Shown: piece by piece, positions 19,432-28,101 of the stretch | Layout of the letters: each line of letters opens with the position of its first letter | Numbering within the stretch: position 1 is the first letter of the stretch | Source of the DNA: Streptomyces sp. NBC_01497 | GTDB taxonomy: Bacteria > Actinomycetota > Actinomycetes > Streptomycetales > Streptomycetaceae | Assembly: GCF_036250695.1 (NCBI RefSeq) | Contig: NZ_CP109427.1 | Coordinates: 2,232,001 to 2,296,000, forward strand | Reading direction: 5' to 3' | DNA length: 64,000 nucleotides | The notes under the pieces: model-generated | What the model saw: only the letters and a program-made list of their open reading frames with translations | Told to the model about the DNA's origin: nothing | Database searches by the model: none | Position numbers and translations under genes: made by a program

Positions 19432-19665
19432 GTGGTACAGGCGTACATCCTCATTCAGACCGACGTGGGCAGAGCGACGGCCGTCGCCGAGACCGTCTCC
19501 GCTCTCGACGGCGTGATACAGGCCGAGGACGTCACCGGCCCCTACGACGTGATCGTGCGCGCGCAGGCGGACACGGTCGACGAACTGGGCCGCATGGTGG
19601 TCGCAAGGATCCAGCGGGTGGACGGCATCACCCGTACCCTGACCTGTCCGGTCGTGCATCTGTAG
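19432..19665 (+). CDS. Lrp/AsnC effector-domain (RAM) protein without a DNA-binding domain
   Basis: 77-aa stand-alone RAM/ligand-binding domain. It starts VVQAYILIQTDVGRATAVAE, with GPYDVIVRAQADTVDELG in the middle and ITRTLTCPVVHL at the end. The HTH of full Lrp proteins is absent, as in the small Lrp-like proteins that form dimers and bind amino acids. The GTG has GGAGG at good distance. It probably shares a transcript with the DUF3515 lipoprotein 20 nt downstream. Confidence 0.88.
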   Translation: MVQAYILIQTDVGRATAVAETVSALDGVIQAEDVTGPYDVIVRAQADTVDELGRMVVARIQRVDGITRTLTCPVVHL

Positions 19666-19684
19666 CCCCGTCTACGCTTGGCCG

Positions 19685-20188
19685 GTGACACCTTTCCGCC
19701 GAAGGCGCCCCGGGCGCAGGCTACCGGGCTCCCTGTTCGTGTCGTTGCCCGCCGTCGCCGTGCTGTGCGTCGCGGGCTGTTCCGGCTCGGGCTCCGCGCC
19801 CCGCGCGGCGGTGCCCGAGCCGCCGCGGGACCAGGTGCGGGTGTGCGAGGCGCTGCACAAGCAGCTGCCGGCGAAGGTCGGCGGGCAGAGCAGGCGCGAC
19901 CCGGAACCGAGTTCGCAGCTCACGGCGGGATGGGGTACGGGGGACGCGTCGATCGTGCTGCGCTGCGGGATCCCGCGGCCGAAGGAGATGAGCGATCCCC
20001 GGTCCGAGGCCGTGGACGCGGACGGCGTGAACTGGCTGGTGCAGCAGTCCTCGTCGGGCCAGACGTTCACGACCACCTACCGCAGCGCGTACGTCCAGGT
20101 CACCATGGGCGCGAAGTTCGCCCAGGACGGCACTCCGATCGCCCTGTTCGCGGGGGCCGTGAAGAAGACGGACCCGTCGACGCTGTAG
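19685..20188 (+). CDS. DUF3515 family lipoprotein
   Basis: 167 aa. An Arg-rich n-region (TPFRRRRPGRR) precedes a hydrophobic core and a lipobox-like VAGC (about residue 32), so it is probably a lipoprotein. The mature part contains two further Cys (VRVCEALHK, LRCGIPRP) likely to form a disulphide, followed by DGVNWLVQQ and TTTYRSAYVQVTMG. The DUF3515 assignment is from general pattern. Function unknown. The GTG start lies 20 nt after the RAM-domain gene; it is convergent with ddl across a strong terminator. Confidence 0.82.
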   Translation: MTPFRRRRPGRRLPGSLFVSLPAVAVLCVAGCSGSGSAPRAAVPEPPRDQVRVCEALHKQLPAKVGGQSRRDPEPSSQLTAGWGTGDASIVLRCGIPRPKEMSDPRSEAVDADGVNWLVQQSSSGQTFTTTYRSAYVQVTMGAKFAQDGTPIALFAGAVKKTDPSTL

Positions 20189-20332
20189 CCGTACGGGCCC
20201 CGGGCGACGACGGCGGACCGCGTCGGCGGTGGGGGCCGGCATCGGTGGCCGCCCCGCCCCGACGTGGGGCGCGGGCGCGGAATCCGGCATCGGCATCGGC
20301 AGGACGCACGAGCGCACGGCACCGGGAACGGG

Positions 20333-20364
20333 GGTGCGCCCCGGCCGGATGACCGGGGCGCACC
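20333..20364. terminator. Bidirectional terminator between the DUF3515 gene and ddl
   Basis: Perfect 12-bp GC stem GGTGCGCCCCGG/CCGGGGCGCACC with an 8-nt loop, in the gap between two convergent genes. No T-tract, as is usual in Streptomyces. Confidence 0.7.
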
Positions 20365-20427
20365 GCCGTTGACCTGTTCCCCGCCGTCACCCGTCACCCG
20401 GCGGGTGATGTCACCCGTTCCGCTCGG

Positions 20428-21585
20428 TCAGCGCAGGCCGGTCGACCGGCGCAGCGCGGCGCGGATCAGCAGGTCCACGAGTTCCGCGTAGCCGACGCCG
20501 GTCTCCTGCCACATGCGCGGGAACATCGAGATGGGCGTGAAGCCGGGCATGGTGTTGATCTCGTTGATGACGAACTCGCCGTCATCGGTGAGGAAGAAGT
20601 CCGCCCGGACCAGGCCCTCGCACGACGCGGCCTCGAAGGCCTCCACCGCGAGCCGCCGCACCTCGGCGGTCTGCTCCTCGGTGAGCGGCGCGGGCACGAT
20701 CCCCGGCGCCGCGTCGATGTACTTCGCCTCGAAGTCGTAGAAGTCGTGCGCCGTGACGGGCGGGATCTCGGCCGGCAGGCTCGCCCGCGGCCCGTCCTCG
20801 AACTCCAGCACACCGCACTCGATCTCGCGGCCCGACAGCAGCGCCTCCACCAGCACCTTGGGGTCGTGGCGGCGGGCCTCGGCCAGTGCCTCGTCCAGGT
20901 CCTCGAACCCGTCGACCTTGCTGATGCCGACCGACGAGCCGCCGCGTGCGGGCTTCACGAACAGCGGCCAGCCGTGCTCGGCGGCGAACCCGACGATCCG
21001 CAGGCGCGCCGCGGCCTCGTCACGGTCCCACTCGCGGGGCCTGATCACCAGGTACGGGCCGACGCGCAGCCCGAACGAGGTGAACACCCGCTTCATGTAC
21101 TCCTTGTCCTGGCCGACCGCCGAGGCGAGCACGCCCGCTCCGACGTACGGCACGCCCGCGAGCTCCAGCAGTCCCTGCAGGGTGCCGTCCTCGCCGTAGG
21201 GGCCGTGCAGCATCGGGAAGACGACGTCGACGTCGCCCAGCGCCTTGGGCACGGAGCCGGGCTCGCTGTAGACGACCTCGCGGTTGCCCGGCGCCACGGA
21301 GAGCACCACGTCGCCCTCCGTGGACTCGGCGATCTGCTCGACGCTCGGCAGGGCGCGGTCCGCGATGGCCATCCGCCCGGGATCGTCGGCGGTCAGTGCC
21401 CAGCGGCCGTCGGTGGTGATGCCGATGGGCAGGACGTCGTAGGCGTCACGGTCGATGGCCGCGAGCACCGCTCCCGCGGTGACGACGGAGATGCCGTGCT
21501 CGGAGCTGCGGCCCCCGAACACGACGGCGACGCGCGGCTTGCGGGGCGGCCGCTCAGGGCTCTGGGAGGGGTTCAGGCTGCTCAT
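20428..21585 (-). CDS. ddl: D-alanine--D-alanine ligase
   Basis: Makes D-Ala-D-Ala for peptidoglycan. 385 aa. ATP-grasp fold with VAVVFGGRSSEHGISVVTAGAV at the N-terminus, HGPYGEDGTLQGLLELAGVPYVG, KPARGGSSVGISKV and the C-terminal metal-binding FVINEINTMPGFTPISMFP. The YxGxGVLASA region and the Tyr of the omega loop (FYDFEAKYID) indicate the D-Ala-D-Ala type, not D-Lac. The ATG (MSSLNPSQ) was chosen over an upstream in-frame start. gpsA follows upstream with a 91-nt gap. Confidence 0.95.
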   Translation of the reverse strand: MSSLNPSQSPERPPRKPRVAVVFGGRSSEHGISVVTAGAVLAAIDRDAYDVLPIGITTDGRWALTADDPGRMAIADRALPSVEQIAESTEGDVVLSVAPGNREVVYSEPGSVPKALGDVDVVFPMLHGPYGEDGTLQGLLELAGVPYVGAGVLASAVGQDKEYMKRVFTSFGLRVGPYLVIRPREWDRDEAAARLRIVGFAAEHGWPLFVKPARGGSSVGISKVDGFEDLDEALAEARRHDPKVLVEALLSGREIECGVLEFEDGPRASLPAEIPPVTAHDFYDFEAKYIDAAPGIVPAPLTEEQTAEVRRLAVEAFEAASCEGLVRADFFLTDDGEFVINEINTMPGFTPISMFPRMWQETGVGYAELVDLLIRAALRRSTGLR

Positions 21586-21676
21586 ATCGCGATGAGGGTA
21601 CTCGCACATCCCCCGCAGGTCAGCGGCCGAGGGCCGGTTCGGCGCGCCCCGGGCCCCGGCGGCCGGCCGGCGCTAC

Positions 21677-22672
21677 TCACAGCCGTTCGGACTTGGCGCT
21701 GCGTGACATGAGGTCCTTCAGCGCGACGAGCGGGGCCTTGCCGTTGTGGACGATGTCCACGATGGTCTCGGTGATCGGCATCTCCACGCCGTGGCGGCGC
21801 GCGAGATCGAGCACGGACTCGCAGGACTTGACGCCCTCGACGGTCTGGCTGGTGACCGCGATGGTCTCCTCCAGCGTCATGCCCCGCCCGAGGTTGATGC
21901 CGAAGGCGTGGTTGCGCCCCGAGGCGCAGGAGGCGATGAGGTCGCCCATGCCCGCGAGCCCGGAGAAGGTGTGCGGGTCGGCTCCCATCGCGAGGCCGAG
22001 CCTGCTGGTCTCGGCCAGCCCCCTCGTCATCAGGGACGCCTTGGTGTTGTCGCCGAGTGCCATGCCGTCCGCGATGCCCACAGCGAGGCCGATGACGTTC
22101 TTGACCGCGCCGCCGAGTTCGCAGCCGACGACGTCGGTGTTGGTGTACGGGCGGTAGTACGCGGTGTGGCAGGCGGCCTGGAGACGGCGGGCGACCGACT
22201 CGTCCACACAGGCGACGACGGCGGCGGCGGGAGCGCGGGCGGCGATCTCCGGGGCGAGGTTGGGGCCCGTGACGACCGCGACCCGCTCGGCGGGTGCCTG
22301 CGCGACCTCCCCGATGACCTCGCTCATCCGCTTGGCGGTGCCGAGTTCGACGCCCTTCATCAGCGACACGAGGACGGTGTCGGCGGGCAGGACGGGCGCC
22401 CATGCGGCCAGGTTGACGCGCAGCGTCTGCGAGGGGACGCACAGCACCGTGAACTCGGCGTCGCGGGCGGCCTCGGCCGGGTCGCAGGTGGCGCGCACCC
22501 CGGCGGGCAGTTCGATGCCCGGTAGGTATTCCGGGTTCGTACGGGTGGTGTTGATGGTCTCGGCGATGTCCGCGCGGCGGGCGCAGAGCGTCACCTCGCA
22601 CCCCGCGTCGGCGAGGATCATGGCGAATGCCGTGCCCCACGAACCTGTTCCGAAGACGGCGACCCTCGTCAC
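21677..22672 (-). CDS. gpsA: Glycerol-3-phosphate dehydrogenase [NAD(P)+]
   Basis: Reduces DHAP to sn-glycerol-3-phosphate for phospholipid synthesis. 331 aa. Rossmann motif VAVFGTGSWGTAFA at the N-terminus, catalytic-region GGAVKNVIGLAVGIADG with the conserved Lys, and GLAGMGDLIASCASGRN. The GTG start overlaps the plsC stop by 4 nt (GTGA) and has AAGGGA upstream. plsC-gpsA therefore form a coupled phospholipid-precursor pair. Confidence 0.96.
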   Translation of the reverse strand: MTRVAVFGTGSWGTAFAMILADAGCEVTLCARRADIAETINTTRTNPEYLPGIELPAGVRATCDPAEAARDAEFTVLCVPSQTLRVNLAAWAPVLPADTVLVSLMKGVELGTAKRMSEVIGEVAQAPAERVAVVTGPNLAPEIAARAPAAAVVACVDESVARRLQAACHTAYYRPYTNTDVVGCELGGAVKNVIGLAVGIADGMALGDNTKASLMTRGLAETSRLGLAMGADPHTFSGLAGMGDLIASCASGRNHAFGINLGRGMTLEETIAVTSQTVEGVKSCESVLDLARRHGVEMPITETIVDIVHNGKAPLVALKDLMSRSAKSERL

Positions 22673-23457
22673 GATGTTCCCTTGTCCTCTTCCATGTCCG
22701 CCGGGGCGCAGTCGTGCGCTGCCGCCGGTGCGGACTCGCGTCGCTCCAGCGCCCGTGCTCTGCGCGGATCGTACGGCACCTCGGGGGCCGGCTCGCCGCG
22801 CAACTGGACGAGCAGTTCGGTGATCGCGGCCATGATGACCTCGGTGACCTCGCGCAGCAGGTCCTGCGTCATCGTCCGGCCGTAGAACCGCGACAGGTCG
22901 ACGGGTTCCCCGACGAGGACGCGGTGGGTCTTGCGCGGGAAGAGCGACGCCTTCTTGGAGTAGGGCGGCAGCAGTTCGTTGGCACCCCACTGGGCGATGG
23001 GGACGACGGGGCACTTGGTCTGCAACGCGACGCGCGCGGCGCCCGTGCGGGCGGTCATCGGCCACTGGTCGGGGTCGCGGGTGAGGGTGCCCTCGGGGTA
23101 GAACGCCACGCACTCGCCCCGCTCGACGGCGTCTATGGCGGCCCGGAACGCGCCGCGCGCGTCGGTGGTGTCGCGGTAGACCGGGATCTGCCCGCTGCCG
23201 CGCATGACCGCCCCGACGAAACCGTCCGTGAACAGGGAACTCTTGGCGAGGAATCTCGGCACGCGTCCGGTGTTGTACTGGAAATGGCCGTAGGCAAAGG
23301 GATCGAGATGCGAATTGTGGTTCACGACGGTGATGAATCCGCCGTCCGCCGGAATGTTCTCGGCACCTTGCCAGTCCCGCTTGAAGAGAAGGACGAGCGG
23401 CGGTTTCGCCAGCACTGCGGCAAGGTGATACCAGAAGCCGACTTTTCGGCGGGACAC
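22669..23457 (-). CDS. plsC: 1-acyl-glycerol-3-phosphate acyltransferase (PlsC-like)
   Basis: Acyltransferase of the PlsC family acting on lysophosphatidate, 262 aa. The H-X4-D motif (VVNHNSHLDPFAYG), FPEGT-type motif (YPEGTLTRD) and the CPVVPIAQWGANELLPP block are all intact. The GTG (VSRRKVGFWYHLAAVLAKPP) has AGGAAGG upstream, and the following hydrophobic segment gives membrane association. It overlaps gpsA by 4 nt, and its product would use GpsA-derived G3P acylated by another enzyme. It is divergent from cofC. Confidence 0.92.
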   Translation of the reverse strand: MSRRKVGFWYHLAAVLAKPPLVLLFKRDWQGAENIPADGGFITVVNHNSHLDPFAYGHFQYNTGRVPRFLAKSSLFTDGFVGAVMRGSGQIPVYRDTTDARGAFRAAIDAVERGECVAFYPEGTLTRDPDQWPMTARTGAARVALQTKCPVVPIAQWGANELLPPYSKKASLFPRKTHRVLVGEPVDLSRFYGRTMTQDLLREVTEVIMAAITELLVQLRGEPAPEVPYDPRRARALERRESAPAAAHDCAPADMEEDKGTS

Positions 23458-23511
23458 TCGGACACCTTCCTGATGGCCTGCCCGGCGCGACGCCCGGCTG
23501 ATGGGGGTCAA

Positions 23512-24294
23512 GTGTCGCCCCGAGCCCCTGGTCTGTCGAGCACACCGTACGCCCGCGCCGCCGGGGTACGGCCGTGGGCGACGGCTCGGCCGCGTCACAA
23601 TGAAAGGCAGCCGCACGAGGACGGGGAGCCCGCCACGAACACCGATCCGACGACCGGATGGTCCCTGGTCGTCCCGTTGAAACCGTTGCGTCGGGCGAAG
23701 AGCAGGCTCGGTCCTGCGGCCGACGCCGCGCAGCGCGGGCGGCTGGCACTGGCGTTCGCGCAGGACACGGTGGCCGCCGTGCTCGCCACCGAGGGCGTGC
23801 GGGATGTGGTGGTTGTCACGGACGATCCGGCTGCGTCGGCAGCGCTGTCCGCGCTGGGCGCCCGCGTCGTCGCGGACTCCCCCGCCGCCGGGCTCAACGC
23901 GGCGCTGGCGCACGGCGCGCGGGCGGCCCGCTCGCGGCGCCCCGCCGCACCGGTCGCGGCACTGAACGCGGATCTTCCGTCGCTGCGCCCCGCGGAACTG
24001 GCCCGGGTGCTGCGCCATGCGGCCGCTTTCCCCCGCGCCTTCCTGACGGACGCGGCCGGAATCGGCACGACGTTGCTGGCGGCGGCGCCGGGCAGGGAAC
24101 TGCGCCCCGGGTTCGGCGGCGCTTCCCGGTCGCGGCACGCGGCGGGCGGCGCGGTGGAAATCCCGCTGTCCGGCGTCGATTCCGTACGACAGGACGTGGA
24201 CACCGCGTCCGACCTGCGAACGGCGGCCGCCCTGGGGCTCGGCCCGCACACGGCGCGCGTGTACGCGGCGCTCCCGCCGCTCATGTCGCCCTAG
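23512..24294 (+). CDS. cofC: 2-phospho-L-lactate/PEP guanylyltransferase CofC (FbiD), start unresolved
   Basis: Coenzyme F420 synthesis: transfers GMP from GTP to phospholactate or PEP. The conserved core is WSLVVPLKPLRRAKSRLG, VVVVTDDPAASAAL, AALNADLPSLRPAEL and EIPLSGVDSVRQDVDTASDL. Start codon unclear: homology starts near 23660, but the only in-frame ATG/GTG upstream is GTG 23512, just 54 nt from the divergent plsC start. An ATG at 23600 is out of frame by one. Either the gene has a long unconserved N-terminus, or a non-standard start, or a frameshift. The coordinate 23512 is provisional. Confidence 0.8.
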   Translation: MSPRAPGLSSTPYARAAGVRPWATARPRHNERQPHEDGEPATNTDPTTGWSLVVPLKPLRRAKSRLGPAADAAQRGRLALAFAQDTVAAVLATEGVRDVVVVTDDPAASAALSALGARVVADSPAAGLNAALAHGARAARSRRPAAPVAALNADLPSLRPAELARVLRHAAAFPRAFLTDAAGIGTTLLAAAPGRELRPGFGGASRSRHAAGGAVEIPLSGVDSVRQDVDTASDLRTAAALGLGPHTARVYAALPPLMSP

Positions 24295-24440
24295 CGGCGG
24301 GACCCGCGGGCACGGACGCCAGGACGGCGCGGCGGTACGGCGGTACGCACGGGCGCGGACGCCAGGGCGGTGCGGGCGGCGGGACGACGCGTGCCGCGGG
24401 ACGGCGGGCGGGATCCGGGGCGCCCGGTTACGCTGCGGGC

Positions 24441-24644
24441 ATGCAGGCGACCGCGTACACGTATGTCCCCGAGACCCGAACCGGCAGTGTGCTGCTCGAC
24501 GACGGCACGCCGGTCGAGTTCGCCGCGGACGCCTTCGACGCGGGCGGCCTGCGGCTGCTGCGGCCGGGACAGCGGGTGCGCATCGAGACGCGGGGTGAGG
24601 GCTCCGCCCTGCGGATCACCCTCGTGACGCTCGGGACCTTCTGA
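24441..24644 (+). CDS. Small OB-fold/cold-shock-like protein, function unknown
   Basis: 67 aa, MQATAYTYVPETRTGSVLLD... ending RITLVTLGTF. It alternates beta-prone segments with a GxVLLDDGTPVEF block and LLRPGQRVRIETRGEG, which resembles a single small beta-barrel such as a cold-shock or OB fold, but lacks the aromatic RNP motifs of CspA. The ATG is preceded by only a weak ribosome site (GCTGCGGGC), so it may be leaderless. Small homologues occur beside hupS in streptomycetes as far as I recall. Confidence 0.65.
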   Translation: MQATAYTYVPETRTGSVLLDDGTPVEFAADAFDAGGLRLLRPGQRVRIETRGEGSALRITLVTLGTF

Positions 24645-24705
24645 CCCCTCCGGCGGTTCCGGCAGTTCGCCCGCCGGGCGCCGCGGACCGGCCCCGGACG
24701 CGCCG

Positions 24706-24737
24706 CGGGCCGGTCTCCCCGAGGGGAGCCCGGCCCG
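24706..24737 (-). terminator. hupS terminator
   Basis: 15-bp GC-rich stem (CGGGCCGGTCTCCCC/GGGGAGCCCGGCCCG, one mismatch) with a 2-nt loop on paper, larger in practice, 46 nt beyond the hupS stop. Confidence 0.7.
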
Positions 24738-24782
24738 GCGTGGACGCGGCCTGTGCCGCTTGCTGGGTCTTGCCTGTGCTGC

Positions 24783-25391
24783 TTACTTGGTCCTGGAGGC
24801 GGCCTTCTTCGCGGTGGTGCGCGAGGCGGCCTTGCGCGCGGGCGCCTTCTTGGCGGGGGCGGTCTTCTTCGCCGTGCCCGTCGCCTTCTTGGCCGTCGCC
24901 TTCTTCGCGGTCGCCGTGGTCTTCTTGGCCGTCGACTTCTTGGCCGCGGTGGTCTTCTTCGCCGTGGTCTTCTTCGCCGCGGTCTTCGCGGTCGCCGCCT
25001 TCTTCGCGGTGGCCTTCTTGGCGGCGGCCTTGGCCGTCGTGCGGGTGGAAGCACCGCCGGAGAGGCTGCCCTTGGGCGCCTTCTTCACGGCGACCTCGCC
25101 GCCCTTGGGCAGCTTCTTCGAGCCGCTGACGAGGTCCTTGAAGCCCTGGCCGGCGCGGAAGCGCGGCACCGAGGTCTTCTTGACCCGGACCCGCTCACCC
25201 GTCTGCGGGTTACGGGCGTACCGGGCCGGCCGGTCGACCTTCTCGAACGAGCCGAAGCCGGTGACCGAGACACGGTCGCCGCCCACCGTCGCGCGGACGA
25301 TCGCGTCGAGTACCGCGTCGACCGCCTCCGCGGCCTGCAGGCGACCGCCGAGCTTGTCCGCAATCGCTTCTACGAGCTGAGCCTTGTTCAC
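24783..25391 (-). CDS. hupS: HU-family nucleoid protein with Lys/Ala-rich tail (HupS)
   Basis: 202 aa. The N-terminal 90 residues form a canonical HU domain: MNKAQLVEAIADKLGG, GFGSFEKVDRPARYARNPQTGE with the DNA-inserting Pro in RNPQTGE, and VPRFRAGQGFKDLV. The C-terminal roughly 100 residues are repeats of KKA/KKT/AKK like histone H1, the dual-domain HupS typical of Streptomyces, which compacts spore nucleoids. Codon use in the tail is repetitive (AAGAAGRCC). ATG with a standard position; terminator downstream. Confidence 0.95.
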   Translation of the reverse strand: MNKAQLVEAIADKLGGRLQAAEAVDAVLDAIVRATVGGDRVSVTGFGSFEKVDRPARYARNPQTGERVRVKKTSVPRFRAGQGFKDLVSGSKKLPKGGEVAVKKAPKGSLSGGASTRTTAKAAAKKATAKKAATAKTAAKKTTAKKTTAAKKSTAKKTTATAKKATAKKATGTAKKTAPAKKAPARKAASRTTAKKAASRTK

Positions 25392-25532
25392 GTCTTCCCC
25401 TTCGGAGACATTGCCAGAACGAATGTGTTCAAGCCTTTTCGCACGTTAGGCAGATATATACCGCAAATCAAACACGAAACGGGCTAATCACCCTAGTGCC
25501 GCAACGAAGTCGACCCGGCGGCCTTCCACCGG

Positions 25533-25760
25533 TCAGTCCTCTTCCGGAAAACGACCCTCGTCGAGATCCGTCAGGAGACGGTCAAGGCGCCTTGCCGCAT
25601 CCGGGAGATCGTGCTTCGCCGCAGCCGTGATGACCAGCAGCTTCCGTGTGAGCGCCATGCGTACGCCCTCCGCGGCTTGCAGTTCACGCACTCTTGTGTG
25701 CGCTTCTTTCAGTTGTCCGGCGACCGACTCGTAGAGCCCGAGTTGGCTGTCGCGTTCCAT
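25533..25760 (-). CDS. Small conserved actinobacterial protein, function unknown
   Basis: 75 aa. It starts MERDSQLGLYESVAGQLKEA, has an amphipathic helical middle (VRMALTRKLLVITAAAKH) and ends LDRLLTDLDEGRFPEED. All-helical, with a likely coiled coil around residues 10-45. It is not part of a recognised domain that I can name. It lies between leuD and hupS and is leftward like both. The ATG start is followed directly by the conserved-looking part; upstream in-frame sequence is low complexity. Confidence 0.7.
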   Translation of the reverse strand: MERDSQLGLYESVAGQLKEAHTRVRELQAAEGVRMALTRKLLVITAAAKHDLPDAARRLDRLLTDLDEGRFPEED

Positions 25761-25814
25761 GCACCGATTGTGCCATCTGGGGCGAGTTGTCGCCCAACGG
25801 GGGCTCAACATGCA

Positions 25815-25848
25815 ACTGCACCCCCTGCCGGGGGGCAGGGGGTGCAGT
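25815..25848 (-). terminator. leuCD operon terminator
   Basis: Perfect 15-bp stem ACTGCACCCCCTGCC/GGCAGGGGGTGCAGT with a 4-G loop, 28 nt beyond the leuD stop. It isolates leuCD from the 75-aa gene. Confidence 0.85.
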
Positions 25849-25875
25849 AGGGGAAAACCGCTGATCAGAGGCTGT

Positions 25876-26484
25876 TCAGGCGGCAATTGTGCGGGGCTTG
25901 AAGGCCGGTCGCGAGGCCTCGTAAGCCGCGATGTCGGACTCGTTCGCCAGGGTGATACCGATGTCGTCGAGGCCGTTCAGCAGACGCCAGCGGGAGTTCT
26001 CGTCAAGGTCGAAATCAGCCGTCAGTTGCTCGGTGCCCCCCGTCGTGGCGCGCACCTGGCGGAGCTCCAGGTCGACGGTGACCTCCGCGGTGGGGTCGCT
26101 CTCCACCAGCGTCTGGATCCGCTCCACCACGTCCTGGTCGAGGACCACCGTGAGCAGGCCGTTCTTCAGTGAGTTGCCACGGAAGATGTCGGCGAAACGC
26201 GAGGAGATCACGGCCTTGAAGCCGTAGTTCTGCAGGGCCCAGGCCGCGTGCTCGCGGGAGGAGCCGGTACCGAAGTCCGGGCCGGCCACCAGGACCGTCG
26301 CACCCTGGTACTTCTCCTGGTTGAGCACGAACGACGGGTCCTTGCGCCAGGACTCGAAGAGGCCGTCCTCGTAGCCGTCGCGCGTGACCTTCTTGAGCCA
26401 GTGGGCGGGGATGATCTGGTCCGTGTCGACGTTGCTGCGGCGCAGCGGGACGGCACGGCCGGTGTGGACGGTGAAGGCTTCCAT
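25876..26484 (-). CDS. leuD: 3-isopropylmalate dehydratase small subunit
   Basis: Small subunit of isopropylmalate isomerase in leucine synthesis, about 202 aa. [27 protein letters not shown] at the N-terminus, [22 protein letters not shown] and [17 protein letters not shown] are the swivel-domain motifs. It starts 2 nt beyond the leuC stop; the two subunits are co-translated from one leftward operon. Confidence 0.97.
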   Translation of the reverse strand: MEAFTVHTGRAVPLRRSNVDTDQIIPAHWLKKVTRDGYEDGLFESWRKDPSFVLNQEKYQGATVLVAGPDFGTGSSREHAAWALQNYGFKAVISSRFADIFRGNSLKNGLLTVVLDQDVVERIQTLVESDPTAEVTVDLELRQVRATTGGTEQLTADFDLDENSRWRLLNGLDDIGITLANESDIAAYEASRPAFKPRTIAA

Positions 26485-26486
26485 GG

Positions 26487-27920
26487 TTATCGGGCTCCAG
26501 CGGGCGTGCGGTCGTCGGCGTCGGACAGGTCGGCCGGTGAGGCCAGATGGCCCAGTACCGCGGTCGCGGCGGCCACCTGCGGGGAGACCAGGTGGGTGCG
26601 GCCGCCCTTGCCCTGCCTGCCCTCGAAGTTGCGGTTGGAGGTGGACGCGGAGCGCTCGCCGGGCGCGAGTTGGTCCGGGTTCATGCCGAGGCACATCGAG
26701 CAGCCCGCGTGCCGCCATTCGGCGCCGGAGCCGGTGAACACCTTGTCCAGCCCCTCCTCGACGGCCTGGAGCGCCACCCGGACGGATCCGGGCACGACCA
26801 GCATCCGTACGCCGTCGGCGACTTTGCGGCCGTCCAGCACGGCGGCGGCCGAGCGCAGGTCCTCGATGCGGCCGTTGGTGCACGAACCTACGAAAACGGT
26901 GTCCACCTTGATGTCGCGCAGCGCCTGCCCGGCGCTCAACCCCATGTACTCCAGGGCCTTTTCGGCGGCGTACCGCTGCGAAGCGTCCTCGTACGAAGCA
27001 GGATCGGGGACCCGCTCGGACAGCGGCGCGCCCTGGGCCGGGTTGGTGCCCCAGGTGACGAACGGGGCAAGGTCGGCCGCGTCGAGGAAGACCTCGGCGT
27101 CGAAGACCGCGTCGTCGTCCGTGCGCAGCGTCTTCCAGTACGCGACGGCGTCGTCCCAGTCCCCGCCCTCGGGTGCGTGGGCGCGGCCCTTGAGGTAGGC
27201 GAAGGTCGTCTCGTCGGGGGCGATCATGCCCGCGCGGGCACCGGCCTCGATGGACATGTTGCAGATGGTCATCCGGGACTCCATCGAGAGCTTCTCGATG
27301 GCGCTGCCGCGGTATTCGAGGATGTAGCCCTGGCCGCCGCCGGTGCCGATCTTCGCGATGACGGCGAGGATCAGGTCCTTGGCGGTGACGTCGGCGGGCA
27401 GTTCGCCCTCGACGGTGATGGCCATGGTCTTCGGCCGGGCCATCGGGAGCGTCTGGGTGGCCAGGACGTGCTCGACCTGGCTGGTGCCGATGCCGAACGC
27501 GAGCGCGCCGAAGGCTCCGTGGGTGGAGGTGTGCGAGTCGCCGCACACGACCGTGGTGCCGGGCTGGGTCAGGCCCAGCTGCGGGCCCACCACGTGGACG
27601 ACACCCTGCTCGACGTCGCCCAGCGGGTGCAGGCGCACACCGAACTCGGCGCAGTTGTTGCGCAGGGTCTCCAGCTGCAGCCGGGAGACCGGGTCGGCGA
27701 TGGGCTTGTCGATGTCGAGGGTGGGGGTGTTGTGGTCCTCGGTGGCGATGGTGAGATCGAGCCGCCTGACCTTCCTGCCGTTCAGCCGGAGCCCGTCGAA
27801 CGCCTGCGGGCTGGTGACCTCGTGCAGCAGGTGCAGATCGATGAAGAGAAGGTCGGGCTCGCCCTCCGCGCGCCGGACGACATGGTCGTCCCAGACCTTC
27901 TCCGCGAGTGTCCTACCCAT
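26487..27920 (-). CDS. leuC: 3-isopropylmalate dehydratase large subunit
   Basis: Aconitase-like 4Fe-4S dehydratase, 477 aa, converting 2- to 3-isopropylmalate with Leu[18 protein letters not shown] opening, [21 protein letters not shown], and the cluster ligands in [14 protein letters not shown] and [10 protein letters not shown]. The ATG has GGAGGG upstream. A hairpin CCGGCG-CCTT-CGCCGG (27935-27950) lies just before the ribosome site. The promoter region is shared with ndgR. Confidence 0.97.
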   Translation of the reverse strand: MGRTLAEKVWDDHVVRRAEGEPDLLFIDLHLLHEVTSPQAFDGLRLNGRKVRRLDLTIATEDHNTPTLDIDKPIADPVSRLQLETLRNNCAEFGVRLHPLGDVEQGVVHVVGPQLGLTQPGTTVVCGDSHTSTHGAFGALAFGIGTSQVEHVLATQTLPMARPKTMAITVEGELPADVTAKDLILAVIAKIGTGGGQGYILEYRGSAIEKLSMESRMTICNMSIEAGARAGMIAPDETTFAYLKGRAHAPEGGDWDDAVAYWKTLRTDDDAVFDAEVFLDAADLAPFVTWGTNPAQGAPLSERVPDPASYEDASQRYAAEKALEYMGLSAGQALRDIKVDTVFVGSCTNGRIEDLRSAAAVLDGRKVADGVRMLVVPGSVRVALQAVEEGLDKVFTGSGAEWRHAGCSMCLGMNPDQLAPGERSASTSNRNFEGRQGKGGRTHLVSPQVAAATAVLGHLASPADLSDADDRTPAGAR

Positions 27921-28043
27921 CGCTTTCCCTCCGACCGGCGCCTTCGCCGGCGCTTCTCTGTGACATGTGGGCCGCGTCCGTTCCCCACCCACCGGACGGC
28001 GGCTGCGGGCCCATGGTCCGCGAGTCCCCGTCCGTACAGATTG

Positions 28044-28089
28044 GCAAGTTCGCCGGGAAAAGGAACTTGCGTTTCACAGAGTGAGACGC
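28044..28089. promoter_or_regulatory. Two nested inverted repeats in the leuC-ndgR divergent promoter
   Basis: A perfect 8-bp inverted repeat GCAAGTTC (28044-28051)/GAACTTGC (28063-28070) overlaps a 9-bp repeat GCGTTTCAC (28069-28077)/GTGAGACGC (28081-28089, one mismatch) that ends 12 nt before the ndgR ATG. NdgR is known to bind its own and the leuCD promoter in S. coelicolor; these are the best operator candidates here. Confidence 0.55.
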
Positions 28090-28101
28090 GAGTATCGTTG
28101 C

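Noticed and set aside
24783..25080. Repetitive DNA in the hupS tail as a possible repeat array or CRISPR
   Set aside because: Explained by the Lys/Ala-rich coding sequence; no spacers or palindromic repeats.
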